In this document: in pieces, positions 34,846 through 43,300 of the stretch
Numbering within the stretch: position 1 is the first letter of the stretch
How the letters are laid out: each line of letters starts with the position of its first letter
Origin: Thermosynechococcus vestitus BP-1
GTDB taxonomy: Bacteria > Cyanobacteriota > Cyanobacteriia > Thermosynechococcales > Thermosynechococcaceae
DNA length: 64,000 bases
Assembly: GCF_000011345.1 (NCBI RefSeq)
Contig: NC_004113.1
Coordinates: 1,736,001 to 1,800,000, forward strand
Direction: 5' to 3'
The notes under the pieces: model-generated
Database searches by the model: none
The model's input: only the letters and a program-made list of their open reading frames with translations
Told to the model about the DNA's origin: nothing
Program-made: the position numbers and the translations under genes

Positions 34846-36300
34846 TTGACGCTCGGGGGTGGCCAACCTACTTCTGAAACAGGCAAGACGGCTGGATGGT
34901 GCTTAACCTTGGATATTTCCCGCTTGCGATCGCAATGGCAACAGATTCACGGTGACGAAACCTCTGAAGCCGTTATTGAGGAGCACTTTGTCCAACCACT
35001 CTTGAGTGTGTTGGGGTTTGGCGATCGCGATCGCCTCTCCTCCTTTGATACCGGTATGGGCATTGCCGATGTAGCAGCGCGGTTTCCCCGCCAGGGTCAG
35101 CCTCCCTTTTCGCAGACGCAAGTTGACCCCGATTTAATTGTGGAGATTAAAACCCCTGCCCGTCGCTCTCGCAATACCCCCAGTCAAACGGTGGCCTTGA
35201 ATCTTGAGAATGGTTCTGCCCATCATAGCCGCGCTCTGCAACAGCTGCGCCAACTTCTCAGCGGGTGCCACTGCCAAGGAACCGCTTGGGGGTTGATCAC
35301 CAATGCCCGCCATCTCCAGCTTTTTCGACGCCATGGTCACCTGGTCTATCCAGCCACGCCCAATTATGAACTGACGGGCGATCGCCTTGAGTGGATTATC
35401 AAAGACCTCAAAACCTGCCTGCGATCGCGCCCCCGGGCCACCACCCTCGGCATCTATAATTACAAGGGGGGAGTGGGCAAAACCACCACCACGATTAACT
35501 TAGGAGCCACTCTTGCTGTGGCGGATGCGGCGGTTTTGCTGGTTGATTGCGACCCTCAGGGGGATCTCAGCCGTGCTCTTGAGCTCGCCCCCCTAGGGAC
35601 AACCCTGGCGGCCTGTCTACAACATCCTGATGAGCCGATTACGGCCGCGATTCGCCCCTTTGACTTGCGCATTCGCACCAGTAGCAGTATCAAATCTGCC
35701 CATATTTTTGATGTCATTCCCGCTGCGCCACAACTGCAAAGTCTCCTCATTCAGGCAATGCAAACCCAAAATCCACCCATTACCCGTCTGCGGGAGCGCC
35801 TCGCCCCCTTGCGCGATCGCTACGACTACATCCTCATTGACTGCCCCAGTGCCTGGCTCTTTTTAAGTAAGAGCGCCCTATATGCCAGTGACGCCGTTTT
35901 GATTCCCACCCGCCACACCGATCTCTCCTCCCTCAACAATGCAGCTCAGGTGATTCACCAATTTCTCTTTCATGAAATCCACCCATTGCGCCGTGAAGGG
36001 GGACCCCTGCCTTTACCCATTTTCTTTAATGGGGCTCCGACAACCGCCAAGGCAATGGCCGTTGCCCAAGCAGAAATTGAACGGATTCTCCAGAAACTCC
36101 CCCACCTCACCCCCTACTTTTGGCCACAGTATCAAGCTAATGACACGACTGTATTTGCCATTCCTGAATATGCTGTCATTTCCCGTGCCGCCTTTGCCCG
36201 TGTTCCTGCTGTGTTCAAAGATAAGCGCGTCCTAGGCTTCTATCAGGCATTGGTGCAGACCTATCTTCGTCCCCTAGCGCCTACCAATGACCTCCCCTAA
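34846..36300 (+). CDS. Fusion of an HsdR_N-like PD-(D/E)xK domain with a ParA-type ATPase
   Basis: A 484-residue protein. Residues about 35-170 look like the N-terminal nuclease-like domain of type I restriction R subunits (HSDR_N): SEAVIEEHFVQPLLSVLGFG, then GIADVAAR with Asp75, IVEIK with Glu100 and Lys102, a Gln-rich helix (LQQLRQLL) and GTAWGLITNARHLQLFRRHG. Residues about 198-475 are a ParA/Soj ATPase: deviant Walker A YKGGVGKTT (206-214), LLVDCDPQGD and Walker B YILIDCP (Asp332). There is no ParB, methylase or specificity gene nearby. The start is uncertain (TTG 34846 or TTG 34909). Its role is unknown: chromosome or DNA-end handling or defence are guesses. Confidence 0.8.
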   Translation: MTLGGGQPTSETGKTAGWCLTLDISRLRSQWQQIHGDETSEAVIEEHFVQPLLSVLGFGDRDRLSSFDTGMGIADVAARFPRQGQPPFSQTQVDPDLIVEIKTPARRSRNTPSQTVALNLENGSAHHSRALQQLRQLLSGCHCQGTAWGLITNARHLQLFRRHGHLVYPATPNYELTGDRLEWIIKDLKTCLRSRPRATTLGIYNYKGGVGKTTTTINLGATLAVADAAVLLVDCDPQGDLSRALELAPLGTTLAACLQHPDEPITAAIRPFDLRIRTSSSIKSAHIFDVIPAAPQLQSLLIQAMQTQNPPITRLRERLAPLRDRYDYILIDCPSAWLFLSKSALYASDAVLIPTRHTDLSSLNNAAQVIHQFLFHEIHPLRREGGPLPLPIFFNGAPTTAKAMAVAQAEIERILQKLPHLTPYFWPQYQANDTTVFAIPEYAVISRAAFARVPAVFKDKRVLGFYQALVQTYLRPLAPTNDLP

Positions 36301-36658
36301 CAGACAACTTTCTAACAGGATTTATAAAAAATCTAAAAACAGAAATTGCTTGCTCCCCCTAAACTGAAATTGGCCCTTGCCGAGCAGTAGTCATAACTGA
36401 GCCTGTTACCCCCTCCCCAACCACTAACGTTTTGAAAACTGTAGAGTCAATCCAGTCGCCACGGGCGGAACTCACCCCCCGTAAAGGTTCCGTGAAACGT
36501 TCAACATCGTAGAGGCCAAAATAAGGGCAGAACGGGACGATGACGACCTCCTTCGTCTCTGGACGAGGGTCTGAGGAGGTGTTTGCTCTGTAGGCAAAGA
36601 CACAAGCTGCAAAACTACGGTAATCTTATAGAGAAACTAGAGTATTACTGGCAGTGCT
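36301..36658 (+). promoter_or_regulatory. 358-base region upstream of cysA with several hairpins
   Basis: This gap holds no gene. At 36464-36494, GGAAC and GTTCC can pair across CCCCCC. At 36548-36579, CCTCCTTCGT and ACGA...AGGAGG form a stem. Just after it, TGTTTGC and GGCAAAGACA form another (36580-36602). This suggests a structured cysA leader of up to 200 bases. It matches no RNA family I know. Confidence 0.4.
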
Positions 36659-37669
36659 ATGGGCATCACCATTGAAAACGTTTCTAAGTCCTTTGGTTCC
36701 TTTCAAGCAGTCAAGCAGGTGGATTTGGATATTGCCAGTGGCTCTTTAGTGGCGCTGTTGGGGCCCTCCGGTTCTGGCAAATCAACCCTACTGCGGCTGA
36801 TTGCGGGTCTAGAGATGCCCGACACTGGACGGATTCTGCTCACGGGCAAGGACGCCACCTATCAAAGTGTTCAAGAGCGTAATATTGGCTTCGTCTTTCA
36901 GCACTATGCCCTTTTTAAGCACATGACGGTGCGCCAAAATATCGCCTTTGGCCTAGAGCTGCGCAAGGTGCCCCGTGCCAAGATCAACGCTCGGGTGGCG
37001 GAACTGCTCGAGTTGGTGCAGTTGACTGGCTTGGGCGATCGCTACCCCTCTCAGCTCTCAGGGGGACAGCGCCAGCGGGTGGCTCTTGCCCGTGCCCTTG
37101 CGGTAGAGCCCAAGGTGCTGTTGCTCGATGAGCCGTTTGGTGCCCTCGATGCCAAAGTGCGCAAGGAACTGCGAGCATGGTTACGCCGCCTCCATGACGA
37201 TGTCCATGTGACAACGGTCTTCGTGACCCACGACCAAGAGGAAGCCATGGAGGTCGCAGATCAAATTGTCGTCATGAACAAAGGGCAAGTGGAGCAGGTG
37301 GGCACCCCCGCTGAAATTTACGACCATCCCGCCAGCCCCTTTGTGATGAGCTTTATTGGCCCCGTCAATGTCTTACGCTCTCGGGTTTTCCAACAAAGTG
37401 AAGGTACGGCTGCTCACTGCGATATTTTTCTGCGGCCGCGCGACATCATTATTGAAACCCGTCCCAATGGCAACACCGTCTCAGCCCGCATTCACCGCAT
37501 CATTCACTTAGGCTGGGAAATTCAGGTGGAACTGCGCCTAGACGATGGGCAGGAATTGATGGCCCACCTCTCGCGAGAGCGATTTGACGAGCTGCACCTT
37601 GAACCCCAACAGCAGGTCTTTATTAAGCCACGGGAGGCAAAGTCCTTTCCCCTTTACTACAGCATTTAG
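36659..37669 (+). CDS. cysA: Sulfate/thiosulfate ABC transporter ATP-binding protein
   Basis: A 336-residue ATPase. Walker [11 protein letters not shown]-loop VFQHYALF, signature [15 protein letters not shown], Walker [13 protein letters not shown] and switch FVTHDQEE are intact. The C-terminal TOBE-like part ([10 protein letters not shown]) fits CysA. MalK/PotA homologues look alike, but the short C-terminus and [16 protein letters not shown] favour CysA. No cysT, cysW or sulfate-binding protein lies beside it; these should be elsewhere. tRNA-Gln follows 70 bases after the stop. Confidence 0.87.
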   Translation: MGITIENVSKSFGSFQAVKQVDLDIASGSLVALLGPSGSGKSTLLRLIAGLEMPDTGRILLTGKDATYQSVQERNIGFVFQHYALFKHMTVRQNIAFGLELRKVPRAKINARVAELLELVQLTGLGDRYPSQLSGGQRQRVALARALAVEPKVLLLDEPFGALDAKVRKELRAWLRRLHDDVHVTTVFVTHDQEEAMEVADQIVVMNKGQVEQVGTPAEIYDHPASPFVMSFIGPVNVLRSRVFQQSEGTAAHCDIFLRPRDIIIETRPNGNTVSARIHRIIHLGWEIQVELRLDDGQELMAHLSRERFDELHLEPQQQVFIKPREAKSFPLYYSI

Positions 37670-37694
37670 GCACGAAAAAAAATCAGTCCATCCC

Positions 37695-37724
37695 TTGAAC
37701 AACGGTCCCTAGACTTGCTATGCT
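37695..37724 (+). promoter_or_regulatory. Promoter of tRNA-Gln
   Basis: TTGAAC (37695-37700), an 18-base spacer, then TATGCT (37719-37724) form a sigma-70-type promoter 15 bases before the tRNA. Confidence 0.55.
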
Positions 37725-37739
37725 AACAAAGCGATGCAA

Positions 37740-37811
37740 TGGGGTGTCGCCAAGCGGTAAGGCAGCGGGTTTTGGTCCCGCCATTCGGGGGTTCGAATCC
37801 TCCCGCCCCAG
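37740..37811 (+). tRNA. trnQ: tRNA-Gln (TTG)
   Basis: A 72-base cloverleaf. The acceptor arms TGGGGTG and CGCCCCA pair (one G-U), the anticodon stem GCGGG/CCCGC closes the loop TTTTGGT with anticodon TTG, and the T-arm has GGTTCGAATCC. CCA is not encoded. Confidence 0.97.
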
Positions 37812-37828
37812 TTAGGTCTTAGAACTCA

Positions 37829-38611
37829 ATGGCACCAACACTGCCCTCATTGCTGGCCTTGGATTTTGATGGCGTTCTCTGCAACGGCCTGCGGGAATAT
37901 TTTCAAACCAGTTGGCGAGTGTATCAGCAGGTGTGGCCTGAGCCGCTCCTTGGGATTTCCCTAGAGCAACTAGAAAGGGAATTTGGTCAATTGCGCCCTG
38001 TGATTACGGTGGGGTGGGAGATGCCGCTGCTGTTGCGGGCAATTGTTGCAGGTACCCCTGCTCAACAGATTCTCCAAGATTGGCCAAAGGTGCGCGATCG
38101 CCTGCTGGCTACCTATCATCTCACTGCCGCTGATTTAGGAGCACGCGTGGACGGCCTGCGCGATCGCTGGATTGAAACGGACTGGCAAAGCTGGTTGGCG
38201 CTCCATGACTTTTATGACGGTGTCATAGCCGCTTTGCAACACTGGCAGGCCCAAGGGCAAGCCCTCGCCATTGTCACCACCAAAGAGCAGCGCTTTGTCA
38301 CCTATTTACTGGAGCAGGCGGGCCTCTCTTTTCCCTCGGAGGCCATCTATGGCAAAGAGCAACAGCAGCCAAAACCTGTGATTCTTCAGGCGCTGCAGTC
38401 AACCTATGGTGCCCCCCTGTGGTTTGTTGAGGATCGCCTTGGGGCCCTCCTACAGGTTGCCGTGACACCAGAACTAGGGCAAACAGAACTTTTCTTGGCC
38501 GCCTGGGGCTATACCACGGCGGGCGATCGCGCCCAGGCTGAGGCCCATCCGCGCATCCATCTCCTCAGCCTAGAACAATTTTGCCAATTTCCCCACTGGC
38601 TGCCCCCCTAA
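37829..38611 (+). CDS. HAD-superfamily hydrolase
   Basis: A 260-residue HAD hydrolase. Motif I is LALDFDGVLCNG with the nucleophile Asp, the Thr of motif II is in LAIVTTKEQRFV, a Lys follows in YGKEQQQPKP, and the acidic motif IV is WFVEDRLGAL. The cap is helical (type C1). The substrate is unknown; phosphoglycolate phosphatase is related but the motifs differ enough not to name it so. It lies between two tRNA genes, 17 bases after tRNA-Gln. Confidence 0.88.
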   Translation: MAPTLPSLLALDFDGVLCNGLREYFQTSWRVYQQVWPEPLLGISLEQLEREFGQLRPVITVGWEMPLLLRAIVAGTPAQQILQDWPKVRDRLLATYHLTAADLGARVDGLRDRWIETDWQSWLALHDFYDGVIAALQHWQAQGQALAIVTTKEQRFVTYLLEQAGLSFPSEAIYGKEQQQPKPVILQALQSTYGAPLWFVEDRLGALLQVAVTPELGQTELFLAAWGYTTAGDRAQAEAHPRIHLLSLEQFCQFPHWLPP

Positions 38612-38615
38612 CCCC

Positions 38616-38644
38616 TTGTCTTTCAAGGCGGTTTTCTCTATACT
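38616..38644 (+). promoter_or_regulatory. Promoter of tRNA-Lys
   Basis: TTGTCT (38616-38621), a 17-base spacer and TATACT (38639-38644) lie 21 bases before the tRNA. The -35 region overlaps a small CCTTG/CAAGG hairpin followed by a short T-run that may end the HAD transcript. Confidence 0.5.
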
Positions 38645-38665
38645 GAAAAAGCTGTGAAACAGCGC

Positions 38666-38737
38666 GGGTCGCTAGCTCAGCGGTAGAGCACTCGGCTTTT
38701 AACCGATTGGTCTTGGGTTCGAATCCCAGGCGACCCA
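38666..38737 (+). tRNA. trnK: tRNA-Lys (TTT)
   Basis: A 72-base cloverleaf. Acceptor arms are GGGTCGC and GCGACCC, the anticodon loop is CTTTTAA with anticodon TTT, and the T-arm is GGGTTCGAATCCC. It closely resembles chloroplast tRNA-Lys(UUU). CCA is not encoded. Confidence 0.97.
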
Positions 38738-38743
38738 CTTCAC

Positions 38744-39589
38744 CTAACCCTCTAGGAGGCGGCGGAGCTCTGCGATATCGTCATCAACAGATTTACTTTG
38801 AGACGATGAACGGGTGCGGGGTGCGTCCTGCACTTCGGGAGCAGAGACATTGATATGGATATTCACCTGACCGCTGCCACTGGAGGTCTGGGGTAGCGTT
38901 CCCGCAGAGGGGGCATCCGGCAACAAGCCCATTTGTCGCTTCATTTCCAGCAGCTCAAATTCCACGTCTTGCCTGTTAGCGCTGCTTTGGAGGGCTTCGA
39001 ATTGACTTTCGAGAGTATCGCCACTCAGTTCAGCAATGGCTTGGGAGCGGGCCTCCATTTGGAGCACTTTATCTTCCATGCGCTCAAATGCCGCCATCGC
39101 ATTGGAGGTGCCCACCTTGCTGACCGCTTGGTGAATCTGCTCCGAGGCCTTGGCTGCACGAACCCGTGCCTTAAGCATTTCCTTCTTCGTTTTCGCCTCA
39201 GAAATTTTGCTTTCAAGAGCCGTCAAGTTGTCCTTGAGGGTTTTCACTTGAGCAGCCATTTGATCCACCTGGGCTTTAAGGGCAGCAGCGGTATCTGCGG
39301 CAGTTTTCTTGCGATTTAAGGCTTCGAGGGCCAGTGCTTCATCTCCTCTACTGAGGGCAAGCCGTGCCCGCTCTTCCCACTGTTGGGCATCCTTAAGGTT
39401 TTGGGCGTACTGTTGTTCGAGTCGTTTTTGAGCGGCAATGGCCTGAGCAACCGCTTGGCGTAACTTCACCAAGTCGGCATTCATATCAATAATCGTTTGC
39501 TCAAGAATTTTTTCTGGATCTTCAGCAGCGCTCACTAGGGCATTGAGGTTAGAGCGAATTACCATGCCCACACGATCAAGTAAACCCAT
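38744..39589 (-). CDS. vipp1: Vipp1/IM30 membrane-remodelling protein
   Basis: A 281-residue protein of the PspA/Vipp1 (ESCRT-III-like) family, needed for thylakoid maintenance. The amphipathic first helix is GLLDRVGMVIRSNLNALVS, followed by AEDPEKILEQTIIDMN and a long coiled coil to about residue 215. The linker and final helix (DDDIAELRRLLEG) form the C-terminal extension that marks Vipp1 rather than PspA. The start is ATG 39589 behind ACGAGGCC; the open frame adds five codons. Its 3' end comes within 6 bases of tRNA-Lys on the other strand. Confidence 0.93.
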   Translation of the reverse strand: MGLLDRVGMVIRSNLNALVSAAEDPEKILEQTIIDMNADLVKLRQAVAQAIAAQKRLEQQYAQNLKDAQQWEERARLALSRGDEALALEALNRKKTAADTAAALKAQVDQMAAQVKTLKDNLTALESKISEAKTKKEMLKARVRAAKASEQIHQAVSKVGTSNAMAAFERMEDKVLQMEARSQAIAELSGDTLESQFEALQSSANRQDVEFELLEMKRQMGLLPDAPSAGTLPQTSSGSGQVNIHINVSAPEVQDAPRTRSSSQSKSVDDDIAELRRLLEG

Positions 39590-39636
39590 GCTTGGCCTCG
39601 TCAATAACTCGTTGACTCTACTCTAGCGCATGCCCC

Positions 39637-40416
39637 TCACATGCCCATGATGCAGTAGCCCGAATCCACGTAAAGAATTTGGCCAGTGATGCCACTGGCT
39701 AGATCACTGGCAAGAAAAGCTGCTGTGTTGCCCACTTCTGTTTGCGTTACCGTACGCCGCAGCGGAGCCGTGGCTTCCACATGGTGAATCATGTCCAGAA
39801 TGCCCCCTACGGCTGAGGAAGCTAAGGTGCGAATCGGACCAGCGGAGATACCATTGACGCGGATGTTCCGAGGCCCTAGTTCCGCTGCGAGGTAGCGCAC
39901 ATTCATTTCTAGGGCTGCCTTAGCAATGCCCATGACGTTGTAGTTTGGCACAACCCGTACACCCCCCAAATAGGTGAGGGTAATAATTGAACCCCCATGG
40001 GTCATCAGGGGTTTAGCGGCACGGCTGAGGGAGATAAGGGAGTAGGCACTAATGTCAAGGGCAAGATGAAAGCCTTCGAGGGAGACCGCTGAAAAGTCAC
40101 CATTGAGATCTTCTTTTTGGGCAAAGGCCAAACAGTGAATCAAGATATCTAAGCCACCCCATGTGGATTGAATCGCCGCAAAGACATCGTCAATTTGTTG
40201 AGGTTGCTGCACATCTAGCGGCAGGAGCAACTTGGGAACAAGGGGGGCTGTCAGTTCCTCGACCTTTTGCTTGAGCTTTCCCCGCTCGTCGGGAAGGTAC
40301 GTCACCGCCAGTTCAGCACCCGCGGCATGGATCTGTTGGGCAATCCCCCAAGCAATCGAACGATTATTGGCAATGCCTGTCACAAGGGCGCGTTTGCCCG
40401 ATAGGTCTAGGAGCAT
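39637..40416 (-). CDS. fabI: Enoyl-[acyl-carrier-protein] reductase (NADH)
   Basis: A 259-residue short-chain dehydrogenase that completes each cycle of fatty-acid elongation. The NAD site is VTGIANNRSIAWGIA, typical of FabI. The catalytic Tyr-x6-Lys is in YNVMGIAKAALE. The C-terminus (SDLASGITGQILYVDSGYCIMGM) matches FabI of cyanobacteria. It lies 47 bases upstream of vipp1 on the same strand. Confidence 0.96.
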   Translation of the reverse strand: MLLDLSGKRALVTGIANNRSIAWGIAQQIHAAGAELAVTYLPDERGKLKQKVEELTAPLVPKLLLPLDVQQPQQIDDVFAAIQSTWGGLDILIHCLAFAQKEDLNGDFSAVSLEGFHLALDISAYSLISLSRAAKPLMTHGGSIITLTYLGGVRVVPNYNVMGIAKAALEMNVRYLAAELGPRNIRVNGISAGPIRTLASSAVGGILDMIHHVEATAPLRRTVTQTEVGNTAAFLASDLASGITGQILYVDSGYCIMGM

Positions 40417-40473
40417 AGGTCCAGCCAGTGCGAATGATCTAACCCTCTGATCCTACCAGAGGGGCTGCTGCCT

Positions 40474-41547
40474 TTAGCGCCAGCGCAGGACTTGGGTTTT
40501 CAGGGGGTTGACAAATTCCCGTTCCTCTTGGGTGGCCTTTTCGTACTCCCGTTTAAGCTGGTAGTACCACTTGGCTTGGTAATCCGCTTCTTTGATGAGG
40601 GTCAAGGGTGGTTTGTACTTCAGGCCTTCGCTTTGCTTGGCTACAATGCGCAAATCTTGGTTGAGAAATTCCCGCGCTAGGGGAGCCAGTAGGGGTTTCA
40701 GGGGAGCAAGCCAAGGAAATGTCCAGTAGTAGGTGGCGGTGAGTTCAGTTTCCTGATCATTAATGGGGGTGAGGGTAATCAGAAAACAAAACGTGTGGCG
40801 ATCGCTATAGTTGGTTTCAATGCGAATCCCCGGCAGCCGATAGATAATTTCCACCTCCGGGTGGCCACCCAAAAGATGGTGTGCCCAAGACTTGCGCAAC
40901 AGGGGATGACGGCGCATTGTAAAGCCATAGGGCGACGGATCAAAGGTTTTTGCCTTCTCAAAGAGCTTGCCTCGCTTGCGCCACCACCACGCCCCATGGA
41001 CAAAGGGCGCATGGGAGGGATCCATAAAGTTAATAAACACCTGATCTAGATGTCCCGGAAAGATGAATTTTTGTACCGCTTGGGGTTGGGTCTCGGCACT
41101 AAATCCGGGAACAAGGGGCACCTCTAGGGTGGGCTCGCTGACATTGCGGCCATTGGCCGGGAAAAAAATCCAGAGATTGCCCTGCACCTCCCGCACCGGA
41201 TAGCTCAACACCCCAAAGTTCTTGAGATCCACATCGCTATCACTCGTCAGGGAGGGAATCAGCGTACAGTGGCCGTGGGCATTAAAGCGCCAGCCGTGGT
41301 AGGGGCACTCCACCTCTTTGCCATCAAAGCGACCATAGTGCAGGGGCATGCCACGGTGAGGGCAGAGATTACGCAGGGCAAAGGGCTTGCCTGAAGTGGT
41401 ACGACAAAATAGGATGGGCTCCCCTAAAAGCACCTTGGCTTGACACCGACCGGGTTTAAGGTCAGCGGCGGGCAGGCCATAGTACCAGATATTGCGCAAA
41501 AAGCTATTACCCCCATGGAGAGAGAATGAAGTGCTGCTGGATGTCAT
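40474..41547 (-). CDS. Rieske [2Fe-2S] non-heme iron oxygenase (PaO-like)
   Basis: A 357-residue oxygenase alpha subunit. The Rieske cluster site is CPHRGMPLHYG and CPYHGW (about residues 62-87), and the mononuclear iron site has NFMDPSHAPFVHGAWW. The length and C-terminal pattern resemble the pheophorbide a oxygenase / chlorophyllide oxygenase / choline-type group found in cyanobacteria and plastids. The substrate is not evident. No reductase is adjacent. It is 39 bases downstream of the ycf48 stop on the same strand. Confidence 0.88.
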   Translation of the reverse strand: MTSSSTSFSLHGGNSFLRNIWYYGLPAADLKPGRCQAKVLLGEPILFCRTTSGKPFALRNLCPHRGMPLHYGRFDGKEVECPYHGWRFNAHGHCTLIPSLTSDSDVDLKNFGVLSYPVREVQGNLWIFFPANGRNVSEPTLEVPLVPGFSAETQPQAVQKFIFPGHLDQVFINFMDPSHAPFVHGAWWWRKRGKLFEKAKTFDPSPYGFTMRRHPLLRKSWAHHLLGGHPEVEIIYRLPGIRIETNYSDRHTFCFLITLTPINDQETELTATYYWTFPWLAPLKPLLAPLAREFLNQDLRIVAKQSEGLKYKPPLTLIKEADYQAKWYYQLKREYEKATQEEREFVNPLKTQVLRWR

Positions 41548-41586
41548 AACGAGACGCCACCAGAGGCTCGGCAGTTATTTTCTACG

Positions 41587-42594
41587 TTACGCTGGCGCAG
41601 CCGTCAAGTCAGTTACATAGCGCAGTAAGATTCCCTTCTGGCCGAGGATAAACCCTTGATCGGGACTAAAGAAGAGAATTTTATAGAAGTTGGAGGGGAC
41701 TTTCTTGACATCCACGTCCTGCTGCCACGTTTGGCCACCATCTTGGCTACACAGCAGCGCGCCGGCACCCCCTGCTAGCCATACTTCGTTCGGTGTGCGA
41801 TAGGCCAGATCAAGGAAGCCAACACTATTGCGACGCAGAGGACTCAGCAGTTCTCCCCAGTTCTCAGAATTATCTGGATCAGAGAAAGCGATTTTACCGC
41901 CATTGACAATCATCCAGAGCCGACCATCAGGGGTAAAGCCCATATTGTGAAGGCGCCGGGAGGTGGTGCGATTATGGGGTTCCCAAGCGGTTTGTCCGGG
42001 TTCCCAGGTAGAGTAAAAGCTCCCCCGCGAGGAGACAGCCACATACTCGCCAGAGGGGGAACGGTTGAGGTTGCGCATGACACCAATGGCTTCTTGGACT
42101 AAGGCTTGCCAGTTTTTGCCACTATCTTTGGTGCGGTAAATTGCCCCCACGTTGGTTATCATTTCCGCAGAGCCATTGCCGAGGGCTTTGATCAGGCGGG
42201 GCGAGCCGGGGAGTTTTGGATCGAGGGGAATTTGGCTCCAAGATTGGCCACCATCAGTTGTGTGCAGCATAATTGGCGGCTCACCGACAATCCAGCCCTC
42301 GTTCCCTTGGAAGCTGACGCTGTTGAAGCGATAGTCGGAATGATCTAAAACCAGCGTGCGCGGTTCCCAAGTTTGACCACCGTCGCGGGTTTCCATTAGC
42401 GTGGCATTGACACCTACCAACCAACCATGATGACGATCAATAAAGCTCATGTCAAGAATCGTTGCGGTGGTTGGCAGTTGGATCGCTTCCCAAGGGTTGT
42501 AGTCTAAAGCAGGAATAGCAAGGGCAGGGGTACTCAGGCTCACCCAGAGGAGAACGGTCCCTAGGAGCCAATGCAGGAACTTGATTCCTTTCAT
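41587..42594 (-). CDS. ycf48: Photosystem II assembly factor Ycf48 (HCF136)
   Basis: A 335-residue luminal factor that binds pre-D1 during PSII reaction-centre assembly and repair. An N-terminal signal (LHWLLGTVLLWVSLSTPALA) ends near residue 28. The mature part is a seven-bladed propeller with repeats such as TLMETRDGGQTWEPR, IMLHTTDGGQSWSQ and ALLCSQDGGQTWQQ. I recognise the sequence as that of the T. elongatus Ycf48 structure. I start at ATG 42594; the frame extends to 42630 inside rubA. It follows rubA in the conserved rubA-ycf48 order, but psbEFLJ does not follow. Confidence 0.95.
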   Translation of the reverse strand: MKGIKFLHWLLGTVLLWVSLSTPALAIPALDYNPWEAIQLPTTATILDMSFIDRHHGWLVGVNATLMETRDGGQTWEPRTLVLDHSDYRFNSVSFQGNEGWIVGEPPIMLHTTDGGQSWSQIPLDPKLPGSPRLIKALGNGSAEMITNVGAIYRTKDSGKNWQALVQEAIGVMRNLNRSPSGEYVAVSSRGSFYSTWEPGQTAWEPHNRTTSRRLHNMGFTPDGRLWMIVNGGKIAFSDPDNSENWGELLSPLRRNSVGFLDLAYRTPNEVWLAGGAGALLCSQDGGQTWQQDVDVKKVPSNFYKILFFSPDQGFILGQKGILLRYVTDLTAAPA

Positions 42595-42619
42595 TTTTTG
42601 CCAATGGATGTCAATTTGT

Positions 42620-42955
42620 TTAGCGAACATTATAGAAACTCAGTAGAAAAAGAACAGCAAGGGCAAGACCACCAAAAATGAGGATATTTTTTTGGCCAGG
42701 GGTGAGGCGATTCACACCGAAGCCATAGTTGAGATTCTCCTTGAAGCCTGAGGGGGATCCCACAGGTCCAATGTTGCTAAATTGCTTTTTTGGAGCACTA
42801 CACACTGGACACCGCCAGTTCAGGGGCAGATCAGCAAAGGCTGTCCCGGGCGGAATCGAGCGATTCTCGTCTCCCTTTGCCGGTTCATAGATGTAGCCGC
42901 AGGCACGGCACTCAAACCGATCTAAGGGCGCAACATCAGGGGTTTCGGCGGTCAT
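42620..42955 (-). CDS. rubA: Membrane-anchored rubredoxin RubA
   Basis: A 111-residue protein with a rubredoxin head, iron ligands CRACGY and CPVC (Cys16, Cys19, Cys49, Cys52), a Gly/Pro linker and a C-terminal membrane helix (NILIFGGLALAVLFLLSFY). This form (RubA/RBD1) is needed for photosystem assembly. It stands upstream of ycf48, and the pair is conserved. Confidence 0.95.
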   Translation of the reverse strand: MTAETPDVAPLDRFECRACGYIYEPAKGDENRSIPPGTAFADLPLNWRCPVCSAPKKQFSNIGPVGSPSGFKENLNYGFGVNRLTPGQKNILIFGGLALAVLFLLSFYNVR

Positions 42956-43300
42956 ACCTCAGAAATTTTTAAGATTTGCGACATACATCTTAATACTACG
43001 GGATTTGGGGGCGTTTCTTGTGGGCAGAACCGGGGAGTTTTCAGGGCAATACTGCGAAACTCTAAGACATGTAACGAAAGATCGGGTCTTTGCAACATAA
43101 ATATAAAGAAAAGATTAGGAAAGGCCCCCCTGCCAAGAAGTGATGCCATGATAGGGGTATTCAATTGAGGTCAGCCGATATAGACCTTAACCTTAAATCT
43201 CCTTTAATATTCCGTAGAATGCTGGCTTCCATATCACCAAAGGGGGCTGGCATTTTACTTTTGGGGTAAAATGAGGGCTTGCGCTTTCTGCTGATCCCCT
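42956..43300. other. 345-base gap between rubA and sfsA
   Basis: This region is divergent and should carry the rubA and sfsA promoters. It is moderately AT-rich. GCTGGC occurs twice, at 43218 and 43246. Short frames here have no protein-like character. I see no RNA or repeat structure. Confidence 0.5.

Noticed and set aside
42952-43164. 70-codon minus-strand frame upstream of rubA
   Set aside because: Poor protein character and no ribosome binding site; better read as promoter region.
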